Source: Bacillota bacterium
GTDB taxonomy: Bacteria; Bacillota; Proteinivoracia; UBA4975; VEMY01
Direction of reading: 5' to 3'
Length of the DNA: 64,000 bases
Assembly (NCBI GenBank): GCA_009711825.1
Contig: VEMY01000007.1
Coordinates: forward strand, 23,899-87,898
A model generated the notes under the pieces. That model was given only the letters and a program-made list of their open reading frames with translations. It made no database searches and had not been told where the DNA came from. Below are positions 53,482-63,378 of this stretch, piece by piece (position 1 is the first letter of the stretch; every line of letters begins with the position of its first letter). A program made the position numbers and the translations under genes.

Positions 53482-54813
53482 ATGACAATAAAACCCCGTA
53501 CATATTTTGTAAGGACCTACGGTTGTCAGATGAATGAACGTGACAGTGAAACAATTGCCGGAATCTTTAGCGCTCGGGGGATGAAACCTGCCGATTCTAT
53601 GGATACTGCCGATATTGTCATGGTCAATACCTGCACTGTGAGAGACAAGGCGGAGCAAAAGGTTTTTGGCCTTTTGGGCAAATTGAGGGAACTAAAGGAA
53701 AAACGCCCGGATATGCTTCTGGGAATATGCGGTTGCATGCCCCAGCAACAACAGGTGGCAAAGCGCATCCGCTCTCGGTTTCCGTTCATGGATATTATCA
53801 TTGGCACCCATAATCTTCAACAGCTGGACACTTACCTGGAACAGGTGCTGATGGAGCGTAAACAAATACTTGAAGTGTGGGAGGAACGTCAGCAGCAAGA
53901 ATTATACGCTCCCGCCCGGCGTTCCGCCGGGCTGAAGGCGTTTGTCAATATCAATTGGGGCTGCAATAACTTCTGCACCTATTGCATCGTCCCATTTGTC
54001 CGGGGGCGGGAGAAGAGTCGTTCCCAGGCAGATATTATTGCAGAAATTGAGGGCCTGGTTAATGAAGGTTACCGGGAGGTTACGCTTCTTGGGCAAAATG
54101 TCAACAGTTATGGCAAGGATCTCCCGGACAAACCTGATTTCGCTGAGCTTTTGGCAGCAGTCAATCAAATCGGCGGTCTTTGGCGGATTAGGTTTATGAC
54201 TTCACACCCCCGGGACGTTTCGGCGCGACTGATTGATGCCATCGCTGGCCTGGATAAAGTCTGCAAACATCTACATTTGCCAATACAGGCCGGGAGCGAC
54301 CGGATTCTTGCCGAAATGAACCGGGGTTATACACAGGAACATTATTTACTATTGGTAGAGCAGATCCGGGCGAAAGTTCCTGATATTGCCTTGACTACCG
54401 ATATAATTGTTGGCTTTCCTGGCGAAACCGAGGCGGATTTTGCCGAGACAATGGCTGTACTCCGGCAAGTAGAATTTGATTCGGCCTTTACGTTTATGTA
54501 CTCGCCCCGCAAAGGTACTCCCGCCGCGGGCATGGAGGCTCAGGTGGAGACCGCTGTCAAGCGGGAGAGGTTACAAAAACTCATTGCCCTGCAAAACGAG
54601 ATCAGTCTCAAACGCAACCGGGCCCTTATCGGACAAACTGTTAACGTCCTCTTTGAGGATAAAACAGAAGCTATGTTTAAGGGGCGCACCGAAGGAAATA
54701 AGCTGGTTTTTGCAGCCAGTGCAAACAATCTTCTGGGTAAACAGGCCCAGGTTACAATAACAGAAGCCAAGACCTGGAATTTAGTGGGGCAGGTGATGGA
54801 CGGAAATGACTAA
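53482..54813 (+). CDS. miaB: tRNA-2-methylthio-N6-dimethylallyladenosine synthase MiaB
   Basis: Radical-SAM methylthiotransferase acting on i6A37 of tRNAs, the product of MiaA encoded at 59851. 443 aa: UPF0004 domain (VRTYGCQMNERDSE), radical-SAM cysteines 161, 165 and 168 in CNNFCTYC, and a C-terminal TRAM domain. ATG 53482 lies 7 nt after GGAGGG; the ATG 27 bases earlier is upstream of that site. Its coding end overlaps mutS by 8 nt. Confidence 0.96.
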   Translation: MTIKPRTYFVRTYGCQMNERDSETIAGIFSARGMKPADSMDTADIVMVNTCTVRDKAEQKVFGLLGKLRELKEKRPDMLLGICGCMPQQQQVAKRIRSRFPFMDIIIGTHNLQQLDTYLEQVLMERKQILEVWEERQQQELYAPARRSAGLKAFVNINWGCNNFCTYCIVPFVRGREKSRSQADIIAEIEGLVNEGYREVTLLGQNVNSYGKDLPDKPDFAELLAAVNQIGGLWRIRFMTSHPRDVSARLIDAIAGLDKVCKHLHLPIQAGSDRILAEMNRGYTQEHYLLLVEQIRAKVPDIALTTDIIVGFPGETEADFAETMAVLRQVEFDSAFTFMYSPRKGTPAAGMEAQVETAVKRERLQKLIALQNEISLKRNRALIGQTVNVLFEDKTEAMFKGRTEGNKLVFAASANNLLGKQAQVTITEAKTWNLVGQVMDGND

Positions 54814-57361
54814 ATTATCTCCCATGATGCAGCAATACAGGGACACCAAGGACAAGTATCCCGATTGCCTGCTGTTCTTTCGGGTCGGCGACTTCTTTGA
54901 GTTGTTTTTTGATGATGCCGTGCAGGCGGCAAAGGAGCTTAATATTGCCCTGACCAGTCGTGACGGCAATAAAGAGGACGGAATCCCCATGGCCGGTGTT
55001 CCCCACCATGCCATGGAAAACTACTTGAGTCGGCTGGTGAAGCGGGGGTATAAGATAGCTATTTGCGACCAGGTGGAGGACCCCAAGGCCGCCAAGGGCC
55101 TGGTGCGTCGTGAAGTCACCAGGGTAATAACTCCCGGAACAATTATTGAGGACAATTTTCTGGACCCAACACGCAACAATTGGCTGTTGGCGTTGTGCCG
55201 GGAAGGGCGTAATTGGGGAGTGGCCTATGCGGATATCTCCACCGGTGAATTTTTCTGCTCGGAACTGGAAGCGCCTCGGGAACAAATCGAGGCCATTATT
55301 TCGGCCCTGGCGCCGGGAGAAATCCTTGTGCCCCCGGAGTTGAGCAGGCAGTTTTGCGGTCCCTTCGTCACAACAGCAGCTGAGGCAGGGGCGGACCCTG
55401 ATTTTGCGCCGAAGGATAACCCGGTATGGCTTCATCCGCTGGCCCGCCGGGCAACGACAATGATTCTCGCCTATTTAGGGGACAAGCACCGGCTCTCGGC
55501 CAGGCATTTTAATACACTTTCCTGGCGGGACTTTAACCGCTATCTCTATCTGGACGCAGTCAGCCAGCGCAATCTGGAACTGGTTAGCGCCCTCAGCGGC
55601 GATCGCAGCGGCCCGTCGCTCCTCAAAGTTCTTGATGCCACCAGCACTGCCATGGGCGGGCGGCTGTTGAGACAGATGTTGATTACGCCCCTGGCCGATG
55701 CCCAGGGAATTAATGAGCGCCTGGACGCTGTTGAAGTTCTGACAGACAATTTTCTAGTCCGTAAAAAGCTGCAACGGCTTTTGGCGGATATGTACGACTT
55801 GGAACGCATCGTAACAAAGGTCAGTTATAATACTGCCAACGCCCGGGATCTTAATGCCCTTAAAACCTCTCTGGATGCCCTGCCAGGGCTTTCTGAGTTG
55901 CTTCAAGACATGGAGTTGCCGACCCTTTTGCAAGCGGCCAGAGACCGTTTGACAGGGTTTGAAACACTTTCTGGCCTGATTGGCAAGGCGCTGCAACCTG
56001 ACCCGCCGCTGACCATCAGGGAGGGAAATATAATCCGCTCGGGATATTCAGAGGAACTGGACGCGCTCCGGGCGCTTGCTTCAGATGGCAGCGAGTGGTT
56101 AAAACGCTATGAGCAAAAGCTAAAAGAAGAGACAACAATTAAGTCCTTGAAGTTGGGTTTTAACAAAGTCTTTGGTTATTACATTGAAGTGACGCGTGCC
56201 AATTTGAACGCAATTCCCGATTTCTTTATTCGCAAACAAACTCTTGTAAACGCAGAGCGATTCATCACGCCAGAACTTAAGGAGTGGGAGGAAAAGATTA
56301 TTTCCGCCCATGAGCGCCAGCATAGTTTGGAGTACCAATTGTTTTGTGAACTGCGGGAACATGTTGCTACTTTTTCGGCGCGGATACAAGCCACTTCTCG
56401 GGCGGTGGCAACCATCGACTGTTTTATCTCCCTTGCAGAAGTGGCAGTGAGCAACAACTATTGCCGTCCGCAGGTGAACAGCAGTGACTGTCTTGTTATT
56501 ACAGAAGGTCGGCATCCTGTTGTGGAGAAGTTTGGCGAGCATCAGTTTGTCGCCAATGATTGCACGCTGGATACCGGCCAAAGTCAGATTCTAATTATCA
56601 CCGGGCCGAATATGGCTGGAAAGTCTACGTACATGCGCCAGGTGGCTCTGATTGCGCTCATGGCCCATGTCGGTTCTTTTGTGCCGGCCGAAGCGGCCAG
56701 AATTGGCGTCCTAGATGGCATCTTTACCCGTATTGGTGCCAGTGATGACCTAGCATCAGGCCAGAGCACCTTCATGGTGGAAATGTCTGAGCTGGCGCGC
56801 ATACTGCGCAGGGCCACAGCCAACAGCCTGATCCTGCTGGACGAGATTGGACGCGGCACCGGAACCACCGACGGCCTAAGCATTGCACGGGCCACCATCG
56901 AATATCTGCACAACACTCCTGGGATAACAGCCAAAACTTTGTTTGCCACCCATTATCATCAACTAACTGCTCTGGAAGAGCTGGAACGGGTGGAAAATTG
57001 CTCGGTTCAAGTGGCAGAATCAATGGGAGAAGTGACCTTCTTGCATAAAATCATTGCTGGCGGCAGTGATCGCAGTTATGGCATCCATGTTGCCAAACTT
57101 GCCGGTTTGCCGGAGCAATTAATTGCTGCTGCCGGTCAGTATTTAGAAACTATGATTGCTGAAGGCTCTGCAGAGACGCCGGTTGTGCGGGAAACTGCCG
57201 CAACCCGGGCGCCCCTTGACCCTGGTGTTCAGGAGATAATCAGGCAATTATCTGCCTTAGACCCCGACGATATCTCGCCCCGTCAGGCCTGGGAAATCCT
57301 TGCCTGGTTACAGCAAAAAGCGGCTTCGCTGCCGGGGAGTGGTGTGAACTATGAAGATTAG
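54806..57361 (+). CDS. mutS: DNA mismatch repair protein MutS
   Basis: Binds mismatches and small loops and signals to MutL. 851 aa. The mismatch-reading Phe30-x-Glu32 in GDFFELFFDDA lies in domain I; the clamp and core domains follow. The ATPase domain has Walker A GPNMAGKST near residue 600, SQ-rich ASGQSTFMVEM, and LLDEIGRGTGTTDGLSIA with the late FATHYH. The C-terminal tail is present. ATG overlaps the miaB end. Confidence 0.97.
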   Translation: MTKLSPMMQQYRDTKDKYPDCLLFFRVGDFFELFFDDAVQAAKELNIALTSRDGNKEDGIPMAGVPHHAMENYLSRLVKRGYKIAICDQVEDPKAAKGLVRREVTRVITPGTIIEDNFLDPTRNNWLLALCREGRNWGVAYADISTGEFFCSELEAPREQIEAIISALAPGEILVPPELSRQFCGPFVTTAAEAGADPDFAPKDNPVWLHPLARRATTMILAYLGDKHRLSARHFNTLSWRDFNRYLYLDAVSQRNLELVSALSGDRSGPSLLKVLDATSTAMGGRLLRQMLITPLADAQGINERLDAVEVLTDNFLVRKKLQRLLADMYDLERIVTKVSYNTANARDLNALKTSLDALPGLSELLQDMELPTLLQAARDRLTGFETLSGLIGKALQPDPPLTIREGNIIRSGYSEELDALRALASDGSEWLKRYEQKLKEETTIKSLKLGFNKVFGYYIEVTRANLNAIPDFFIRKQTLVNAERFITPELKEWEEKIISAHERQHSLEYQLFCELREHVATFSARIQATSRAVATIDCFISLAEVAVSNNYCRPQVNSSDCLVITEGRHPVVEKFGEHQFVANDCTLDTGQSQILIITGPNMAGKSTYMRQVALIALMAHVGSFVPAEAARIGVLDGIFTRIGASDDLASGQSTFMVEMSELARILRRATANSLILLDEIGRGTGTTDGLSIARATIEYLHNTPGITAKTLFATHYHQLTALEELERVENCSVQVAESMGEVTFLHKIIAGGSDRSYGIHVAKLAGLPEQLIAAAGQYLETMIAEGSAETPVVRETAATRAPLDPGVQEIIRQLSALDPDDISPRQAWEILAWLQQKAASLPGSGVNYED

Positions 57362-59075
57362 ATTGCTGCCGCCGGAAATTGTCAACAGAATCGCCGCTGG
57401 CGAGGTGGTGGAACGTCCAGCATCGATAGTCAAGGAGCTAATGGAGAACGCTATTGATGCTGGCAGTACCCAGATTTCGATAATTGTTAGAGCTGCCGGC
57501 CGAGAGCTGATTCAAGTCGCCGATAACGGTGAGGGGATGGAGGCCGCCGATTTGGAACTGGCGGTCCAATCCCATGCCACTAGCAAAATAACAAGCGACA
57601 GCGACCTTGAGGCGCTGACTACCTTGGGATTCCGAGGAGAAGCTCTGGCCAGCATTGCAGCAGTCTCACGTTTGAGTATTATCACCCGCACGGCTGAAAA
57701 CGTTACAGGCAGCCAGCTACGGGTCGAATATGGCGAACCCGGTGCAGTCAAACCGGCGGGCTGTCCCAGCGGGACGACTGTTACTGTCGAGGACTTGTTT
57801 GCCAATACTCCGGCACGAAATAAGTTCCTTAAGAAAGATGCCACCGAGCTGGCGCTAATCAGTGAAGCGGTACAGCAGCAAATAATCGCCCACCCGGGTA
57901 TCCGTTTCAGTTTACAACATAACAATCGTCAACTGCTCAGTTCACCGGGAGCAGGCAAATTAGCCGAGGCGATAGCAAGCATTGCCGGATTGGATACTGC
58001 TGAAGCTTGTTTGCCCTGTACCGGCTGTTTGGAAGGGTACCAGGTTGATGGATACATCGGCAGCCCCCGGTTGCATCGCAGCAACCGCCAAATGCAGTTC
58101 TTTACGGTTAACGGTCGCTCAATTGTCAATCGACTGCTCTCGGCAGCGGTGGAAAAAGCGTTCCATACCCTGCTTCCTGTCAAGCGCCATCCGGTTGTGT
58201 TTCTTAATATCACGCTGCCCAGCGACCAATTGGATGTGAATGTGCATCCGACAAAGCGTGAGGTAAAATTCGCCCGCCCAGATATCTTGTTCCGGTTGCT
58301 ATTCAATAGCTGTCTGGAAGCGTTGACACCTGCAAGTTCTTCTGCGCTGCCGGGAATCAATCGCCGGCAAGAATATACAGCGCCAATTAGTACGCCGGCC
58401 ACGCCTAGTGAACATATAAGTGCGCCGATATTCAGACACCCCCCAGAACAAACTGCTCCAGCGCCGACTCAATTATCAATCGAGATCCGGGAAACCGGGG
58501 CAGCTACTGAACAAACGCAAATTCTCGGTCAGGTTTTTGCTTCTTTTTTGGTGGTAGCCACCGGCACGGAGCTGGTGTTGATTGATCAGCACGCTGCCCA
58601 GGAGCGCGTGATGTACGAACATTTCATAGCAAAACTGGCAAGTGGCGAAAAAGCAAGTCAGGTGGTAGTTCCTGTGGAAGCCGAACTACCTGCTCATCTG
58701 TATCAATATGTTCGCAGCCATTTGAGCGATTTAACGGCATTGGGATTTCGACTTAATCTTACAGAGACCGGCCTGATTGTCAGGGAAGTGCCGATTTTAT
58801 TTAAAAAGGTCCTGTCGCCGGAGGATATACTAACAATTGTTGAGACATTGAACTCCGGCGTTGAGACCTCATTGCAATCCCATAATGACGCGGCGCTGAT
58901 GTTGATGGCTTGCAAGGCCGCCCTAAAAGCTAATCAAAAGCTTAGTGTTCATGAGGCCAGGGCGCTGCTTGACGAACTTAATCGTTGCAAAAATAACGCA
59001 ACTTGTCCCCATGGCCGGCCCATCAAGGTCGCATTTAACCGCATGCAATTAGAGAAAATGTTTGCCAGGAGATGA
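57351..59075 (+). CDS. mutL: DNA mismatch repair protein MutL
   Basis: 574 aa. GHKL ATPase N-terminus with ENAIDAG (32-38), DNGEGM and GFRGEALASIA; a variable proline-rich linker (about 330-385); a C-terminal endonuclease domain with DQHAAQERVMYE (412-423) plus ACKAALKAN and CPHGRP. The endonuclease motifs are complete, so this MutL nicks DNA itself, as expected in a bacterium without MutH. Overlaps mutS by 11 nt. Confidence 0.97.
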   Translation: MKIRLLPPEIVNRIAAGEVVERPASIVKELMENAIDAGSTQISIIVRAAGRELIQVADNGEGMEAADLELAVQSHATSKITSDSDLEALTTLGFRGEALASIAAVSRLSIITRTAENVTGSQLRVEYGEPGAVKPAGCPSGTTVTVEDLFANTPARNKFLKKDATELALISEAVQQQIIAHPGIRFSLQHNNRQLLSSPGAGKLAEAIASIAGLDTAEACLPCTGCLEGYQVDGYIGSPRLHRSNRQMQFFTVNGRSIVNRLLSAAVEKAFHTLLPVKRHPVVFLNITLPSDQLDVNVHPTKREVKFARPDILFRLLFNSCLEALTPASSSALPGINRRQEYTAPISTPATPSEHISAPIFRHPPEQTAPAPTQLSIEIRETGAATEQTQILGQVFASFLVVATGTELVLIDQHAAQERVMYEHFIAKLASGEKASQVVVPVEAELPAHLYQYVRSHLSDLTALGFRLNLTETGLIVREVPILFKKVLSPEDILTIVETLNSGVETSLQSHNDAALMLMACKAALKANQKLSVHEARALLDELNRCKNNATCPHGRPIKVAFNRMQLEKMFARR

Positions 59076-59077
59076 AA

Positions 59078-59854
59078 ATGGCGATTTTAACCACCGCTCG
59101 CAAACCAGACAATTCCACCCGTCTAAGGGCGAATAGACTCAGTTTGGAGACGGGTATCCCGTTTATAGAACGTGGCAATCTGAGTCTTGAGCTTTTGATT
59201 AGTGAATATGAACAGGTACTCTTGGTGGAAAAGCAAAAATTTGCCTGCCACACCACTGCCGGCGAACTGTTCTTTCATCCAAATCTTTCGGCGCTTAGAA
59301 TCAAAAACCTGCGTCAGGGCGCCGAGGATTTCCTCTGTACCGCTATGCAACTGCAACCAGGGGATCAGGTCCTAGACTGCACCGCCGGCCTTTGCGCCGA
59401 CAGTATTGTCGCGAGCTTCGTTGTTGGCGACCACGGGCAGGTTACCGCCTTGGAAGCGTCGCTGTATATTTATCTTGTTGTGCGGGAAGGTATCCGTGCC
59501 AAAATGGCGCCGTCGCGTCTGCAGGCGGCTGTGGAAAGAATTAACCTGGTTCACGCTGATTACAGGACATTCCTCAACCAATTACCGGCAAAATCATATG
59601 ACATTGTCTACTTTGACCCGATGTTTGCCATTCCTGTCCAGAAGTCTTCAGCATTTACGCCGCTCCGACCCTTGGCCGAATATAACACGCTGACAAAAGC
59701 TGTTCTGGAACAAGCGGCCCGGGTGGCTCGGCGAGTAGTTGTTGTCAAGGAGCGTTCGTTTTTTGACTTTGAAAAATTAGGTCTGGACAGGGTAATCGGA
59801 GGGAAAGGGAGCAAAATAGCATATGGAATTTACGCCCCAGGGGGGAGTTTATGA
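59078..59854 (+). CDS. Class I SAM-dependent methyltransferase (RsmJ-like)
   Basis: 258 aa. SAM-binding motif VLDCTAGLCADSIVAS near residue 93, acidic loop VTALEASLYIYLVV, and YDIVYFDPMFAIP, resembling the DPM motif of RsmJ (16S rRNA m2G1516 methyltransferase) relatives. An N-terminal domain of about 75 residues precedes it. The substrate is inferred, probably RNA. ATG 59078 sits 6 nt after AGGAG; ATG 59072, overlapping the mutL stop, touches the site. miaA overlaps the end by 4 nt. Confidence 0.75.
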   Translation: MAILTTARKPDNSTRLRANRLSLETGIPFIERGNLSLELLISEYEQVLLVEKQKFACHTTAGELFFHPNLSALRIKNLRQGAEDFLCTAMQLQPGDQVLDCTAGLCADSIVASFVVGDHGQVTALEASLYIYLVVREGIRAKMAPSRLQAAVERINLVHADYRTFLNQLPAKSYDIVYFDPMFAIPVQKSSAFTPLRPLAEYNTLTKAVLEQAARVARRVVVVKERSFFDFEKLGLDRVIGGKGSKIAYGIYAPGGSL

Positions 59855-60840
59855 AGAAGATTTTGCTGCCGGTAATTGCCGGCCCCACTGCTTCCGGCAA
59901 ATCTGATGTGGCTGTAAAACTTGCCTTGCGCTTTAATGGCGAAGTTGTCTCGGCAGATTCGATGCAGATATACAAGTTCATGGATATTGGAACCGCCAAG
60001 GTGGATAAGGAGACCCGGGCCCGGGTTCCCCACCACATGCTGGATATTGTCACTCCAGATGTCAATTACAGTCTGGCCATGTACCAAAAACAGGCCGGAG
60101 ACATTATTGAAGCAATAGCTGCCCGGGGACAGCTGCCACTCCTTGCCGGCGGTACGGGATTGTACATAAAGGCGTTGATTGAGAATTATCCTTTAGATCA
60201 ATTGCCCCACGACCCACAAACCCGGGAACGACTTGCGTCAATGTGGTTACAAAAGGGCGAAAAACATATGTACAGCTGGCTTGCCCAGGTTGCCCCCGAA
60301 GATGCCAGCCGCATTAATATCGGGGACAAGCGCCGGGTCCTGCGGGCTTTGGAGATTTATTGCCTCACCGGCCGCGCTCCTAGTGAGATACATTCCGAGG
60401 CTCGGGCCAAATCACCGTTCGTTCCGTTACTTATTGGGTTGACAATGCCCCGGAAAACACTGTACGCTAAAATAAACCGTCGAGCACAGGCTATGGCGGC
60501 GGCAGGTTTACCACAAGAGTATTCTATGTTAATTTCCATGGGCTTCGCTGCCGACGCCAATTCGATGCTGGGCCTGGGCTACCGACAAGCTGGAATGTTA
60601 ATCAAGGGAATTTGGTCTGAACAACAAATGTTAGAACACCTGCAGCGGGACACCCGCCGTTATGCTAAACGGCAGCTCACCTGGTTTCGGTCAATGCAGG
60701 ATATTATCTGGCTGGATAACAGAGATCCTGCCAAAACTGTAGACACTATTTCTGTACTGATAGCAGGAAAATCAGGAACTTTCACGAATAGTAAAAATAA
60801 GGATAAATTAGCGCGGAGGGATACAATTGAACAAACTTAA
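59851..60840 (+). CDS. miaA: tRNA dimethylallyltransferase MiaA
   Basis: Adds a dimethylallyl group to A37 of tRNAs reading UNN codons; the product is the MiaB substrate. 329 aa: P-loop GPTASGKS (11-18), [36 protein letters not shown] and the C-terminal [14 protein letters not shown] overlaps the methyltransferase stop (ATGA). It overlaps hfq by 14 nt. Confidence 0.96.
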   Translation: MKKILLPVIAGPTASGKSDVAVKLALRFNGEVVSADSMQIYKFMDIGTAKVDKETRARVPHHMLDIVTPDVNYSLAMYQKQAGDIIEAIAARGQLPLLAGGTGLYIKALIENYPLDQLPHDPQTRERLASMWLQKGEKHMYSWLAQVAPEDASRINIGDKRRVLRALEIYCLTGRAPSEIHSEARAKSPFVPLLIGLTMPRKTLYAKINRRAQAMAAAGLPQEYSMLISMGFAADANSMLGLGYRQAGMLIKGIWSEQQMLEHLQRDTRRYAKRQLTWFRSMQDIIWLDNRDPAKTVDTISVLIAGKSGTFTNSKNKDKLARRDTIEQT

Positions 60841-61066
60841 TTTGCAGGACTTGTTTTTGAACCAAATCAGAAAGGATAATATCCTCGTTACTATTTTCTT
60901 GCTTAACGGTTACCAGATAAAGGGTTTTGTGCGCGGGTTTGATAACTTTACAGTTGTTATGGACAGTGATGGAAAACAGCAGTTAATCTATAAGCACGCC
61001 ATTTCAACCATCATTCCCCAGAAAGCAGTTGGCCTGAATCCTGACAAGCTTGACAGCAGTATGTAA
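60827..61066 (+). CDS. hfq: RNA chaperone Hfq
   Basis: Sm-fold hexamer that binds small RNAs and mRNAs. 79 aa: Sm1 region [21 protein letters not shown] and Sm2 YKHAIST are both canonical; the opening [14 protein letters not shown] is typical. TTG start with CGGAGGG 6-7 nt upstream, inside the miaA end. A weak hairpin without a T-run (61076-61083 with 61092-61099) follows the stop. Confidence 0.96.
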   Translation: MNKLNLQDLFLNQIRKDNILVTIFLLNGYQIKGFVRGFDNFTVVMDSDGKQQLIYKHAISTIIPQKAVGLNPDKLDSSM

Positions 61067-61143
61067 GCAGCGCCAGACCCTGCATTTACTTGCGGGGTCG
61101 GTGTATGTACGGACAACAGGGAAGGATTCTGCATATACTGATG

Positions 61144-61151
61144 CATACAGT
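61144..61151 (+). promoter_or_regulatory. Sigma-E-like -10 element upstream of spoVK
   Basis: CATACAGT matches the mother-cell sigma-E -10 consensus CATACAnT at all positions, 20 nt before the spoVK start. The -35 region is weak (GGATTCT at 61124-61130). spoVK is a mother-cell gene in B. subtilis. Confidence 0.4.
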
Positions 61152-61171
61152 TAATCAGGGGAGGGATTGCT

Positions 61172-62095
61172 GTGGGCATCAAGAGCTGTTACGGACCGGG
61201 TGCAGAACGGGTTTTCACCCAAGGTAAATTAGGAGGAGAACAGCTGACGAACGTTTCGATTAGTCAGGATTCTGCTCCAATGACAACCCTAAAGAATTTA
61301 ATCGGTCTCGGAAATGTCAAACAATTGGTGTCAGAACTAGAAGCATATATCAACATAAAGAAACATCGGGAGAACTTTAACTTAAAAAATGAGCCCTTGG
61401 TTTTGCATATGATCTTTAAAGGCAATCCCGGCACCGGAAAGACTACCGTTGCCCGCTTGCTAGGACAAATCCTGCTTCAATTGCAAGTTTTACCCCAAGG
61501 GCATCTGGTGGAGATTGAACGCGCTGATTTGGTTGGCGAGTATATCGGGCACACCGCTCAGAAAACCAGGGAACAGATTAAGCGGGCAATGGGCGGAATT
61601 CTATTTGTCGACGAAGCATACTCTTTGGCCCGGGGCGGCGAAAAAGATTTCGGCAAGGAAGCTGTAGACACCATGGTCAAGGCGATGGAGGACCATAAAG
61701 ATGAATTTGTCTTAATCCTAGCTGGCTACACTGCGCCAATGGAAGAGTTTCTGCGTCTTAATCCCGGCTTAAAGTCACGGTTTCCTATTCAACTAAATTT
61801 TCCCGACTATACAATTAAACAACTATTGGAAATCTCTCAGTTAATGTTGGCTGAGCGTGAATATAAACTTACAGCCCGGGCAACTGCCCGGCTGAGAGAG
61901 ATTTTGGAGCAGCGGTTTTTGTACGGCACTGAAGACTTCAGCAATGCACGTCTGGTCAGAAACATTTTGGAACTAGCAATCCGTCGCCACGCCCTACGGC
62001 TCAAATATGTGACCAGTCCTACAAAAGATCAGCTGCAAACACTAGAATCATGCGATATCCTTCAGTCTCAAGCCACACAAGCAGAAGGAATCTAA
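61172..62095 (+). CDS. spoVK: Stage V sporulation protein K-like AAA ATPase
   Basis: CbxX/CfxQ-type AAA+ ATPase needed for spore maturation in B. subtilis. 307 aa: a short N-terminal helical part, LIGLGNVKQLVSELEAYI, Walker A GNPGTGKTT near residue 87, Walker B GGILFVDEAYSLA, and the pore/arginine-finger region with LNPGLKSRFPIQLNFPDYT. The GTG start has GGGGAGGG 6 nt upstream. hfq before and ynbB after match the B. subtilis order, where hflX (ynbA) would lie between; it is absent here. Confidence 0.92.
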   Translation: MGIKSCYGPGAERVFTQGKLGGEQLTNVSISQDSAPMTTLKNLIGLGNVKQLVSELEAYINIKKHRENFNLKNEPLVLHMIFKGNPGTGKTTVARLLGQILLQLQVLPQGHLVEIERADLVGEYIGHTAQKTREQIKRAMGGILFVDEAYSLARGGEKDFGKEAVDTMVKAMEDHKDEFVLILAGYTAPMEEFLRLNPGLKSRFPIQLNFPDYTIKQLLEISQLMLAEREYKLTARATARLREILEQRFLYGTEDFSNARLVRNILELAIRRHALRLKYVTSPTKDQLQTLESCDILQSQATQAEGI

Positions 62096-62108
62096 AAGGG
62101 GGAAAACT

Positions 62109-63359
62109 ATGCATCCTTTTCCCACGAAGTATCTTAAACAACATTATCCCGTCCTGGGAACAGAAATTGAAGAGGCCGCAACAAGGTTAAGCACACAACA
62201 GTATTCTGATACATCCTTCGCCAATCAGGATAAAGTGCTCAAAGCTTTCGGCCGCCACAAAGTCAGCGCTGATGATTTGTGGGGCAGCACAGGCTATGGG
62301 TACAATGATTTAGGCAGAGAGAAGCTGGAAGCGGTTTTCTGTACGGTTTTTGATACTGAGAGGGCTTTGGTGCGTCCCAATATTGTCTCGGGGACCCACG
62401 CAATTTGGCTGGCGCTGAGCGCCAATGTAAAACCCGGGCAGAAGGTGCTCTCGGTGACCGGCGAACCCTATCCGACAATGAAGTCGGTGCTAGCCGCCGA
62501 TGGTCCAGGCAGCTTTAAGGAAATAGGGATAGAGTTTGATGCTGTTGATTTAACTGAGACCGGTGATTTCGACTACAATAAAATCCAGGATTGGATTGAC
62601 GCGGACACAGCAGTGATTTATGTGCAAAAGAGCAGGGGCTATTCCCTGCGTGCACCATTATCCTGCGGCGCCATCGATGAATTTACAAACTGGCTCAATG
62701 GTTGCACTTACCGGCCGGTTGTTCTGGTGGACAATTGCTATGGAGAGTTTGTGGAGATACTTGAACCAAGCCAATGCGGCGCAGATATAATCGCCGGCTC
62801 ACTGATAAAAAATCCCGGTGGCGGCCTGGCCGAAACCGGAGGCTACATAGCAGGACGTGCTGATTTGGTGGCCAATGCTGAGCAAAAACTGCTGGCGCCG
62901 GGTTTAACTGATATGGGCGCAACCGGCACGATGCTGCGCTCGATCTTCCAGGGATTTTTCCTCGCTCCCCACTGGGTAGGACAGGCGCTCACTGTGGCCC
63001 GTTATGGAGCCATTATGGGCGAACTTTTGAGTTACGAGGTTTATCCGCAATGGAAAGCATCCCGACATGACATAGTCCAGACGCTCGTTCTAAATGATCG
63101 CAATCTGATGTCCAGATTTTGTTCGACGATTCAGAGCCGTTCGCCCATTGACTCATTTGTCACCCCCACCGAGGGGTTAATCCCAGGATACAATTCACCT
63201 GTTTTGATGGCGGCAGGAAGCTTTATCCAGGGCGCCAGCCTTGAGTTGTCGGCTGATGGTCCAGCTTGTCCGCCGTATATAGTCTACGTCCAAGGCAGTC
63301 TAGGCATCGAGCATGGGCTTTTGGCCCTGACCGAGGCGTTTGCTGCACTTAAGCAATAA
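62109..63359 (+). CDS. ynbB: PLP-dependent methionine gamma-lyase/aluminium-resistance-family protein (YnbB)
   Basis: 416-aa fold-type I PLP enzyme of the family annotated as aluminium resistance protein or methionine gamma-lyase-like. PLP-binding Lys in GSLIKNPGGG near residue 236, with VVLVDNCYGEF before it and VRPNIVSGTHAIWLAL at the cofactor phosphate site. Substrate is not established. ATG after AAGGGGG. Position after spoVK is conserved in Bacillota. Confidence 0.9.
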   Translation: MHPFPTKYLKQHYPVLGTEIEEAATRLSTQQYSDTSFANQDKVLKAFGRHKVSADDLWGSTGYGYNDLGREKLEAVFCTVFDTERALVRPNIVSGTHAIWLALSANVKPGQKVLSVTGEPYPTMKSVLAADGPGSFKEIGIEFDAVDLTETGDFDYNKIQDWIDADTAVIYVQKSRGYSLRAPLSCGAIDEFTNWLNGCTYRPVVLVDNCYGEFVEILEPSQCGADIIAGSLIKNPGGGLAETGGYIAGRADLVANAEQKLLAPGLTDMGATGTMLRSIFQGFFLAPHWVGQALTVARYGAIMGELLSYEVYPQWKASRHDIVQTLVLNDRNLMSRFCSTIQSRSPIDSFVTPTEGLIPGYNSPVLMAAGSFIQGASLELSADGPACPPYIVYVQGSLGIEHGLLALTEAFAALKQ

Positions 63360-63378
63360 GCGAGAAGGGGAGAGGGGA

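Noticed and set aside
54815..55435. 206-aa minus-strand frame inside mutS
   Set aside because: Opposite conserved MutS sequence; composition is that of an antisense shadow.
61076..61099. Hairpin after hfq as a terminator
   Set aside because: An 8-bp stem exists but no T-run follows; kept only as a remark in the hfq entry.
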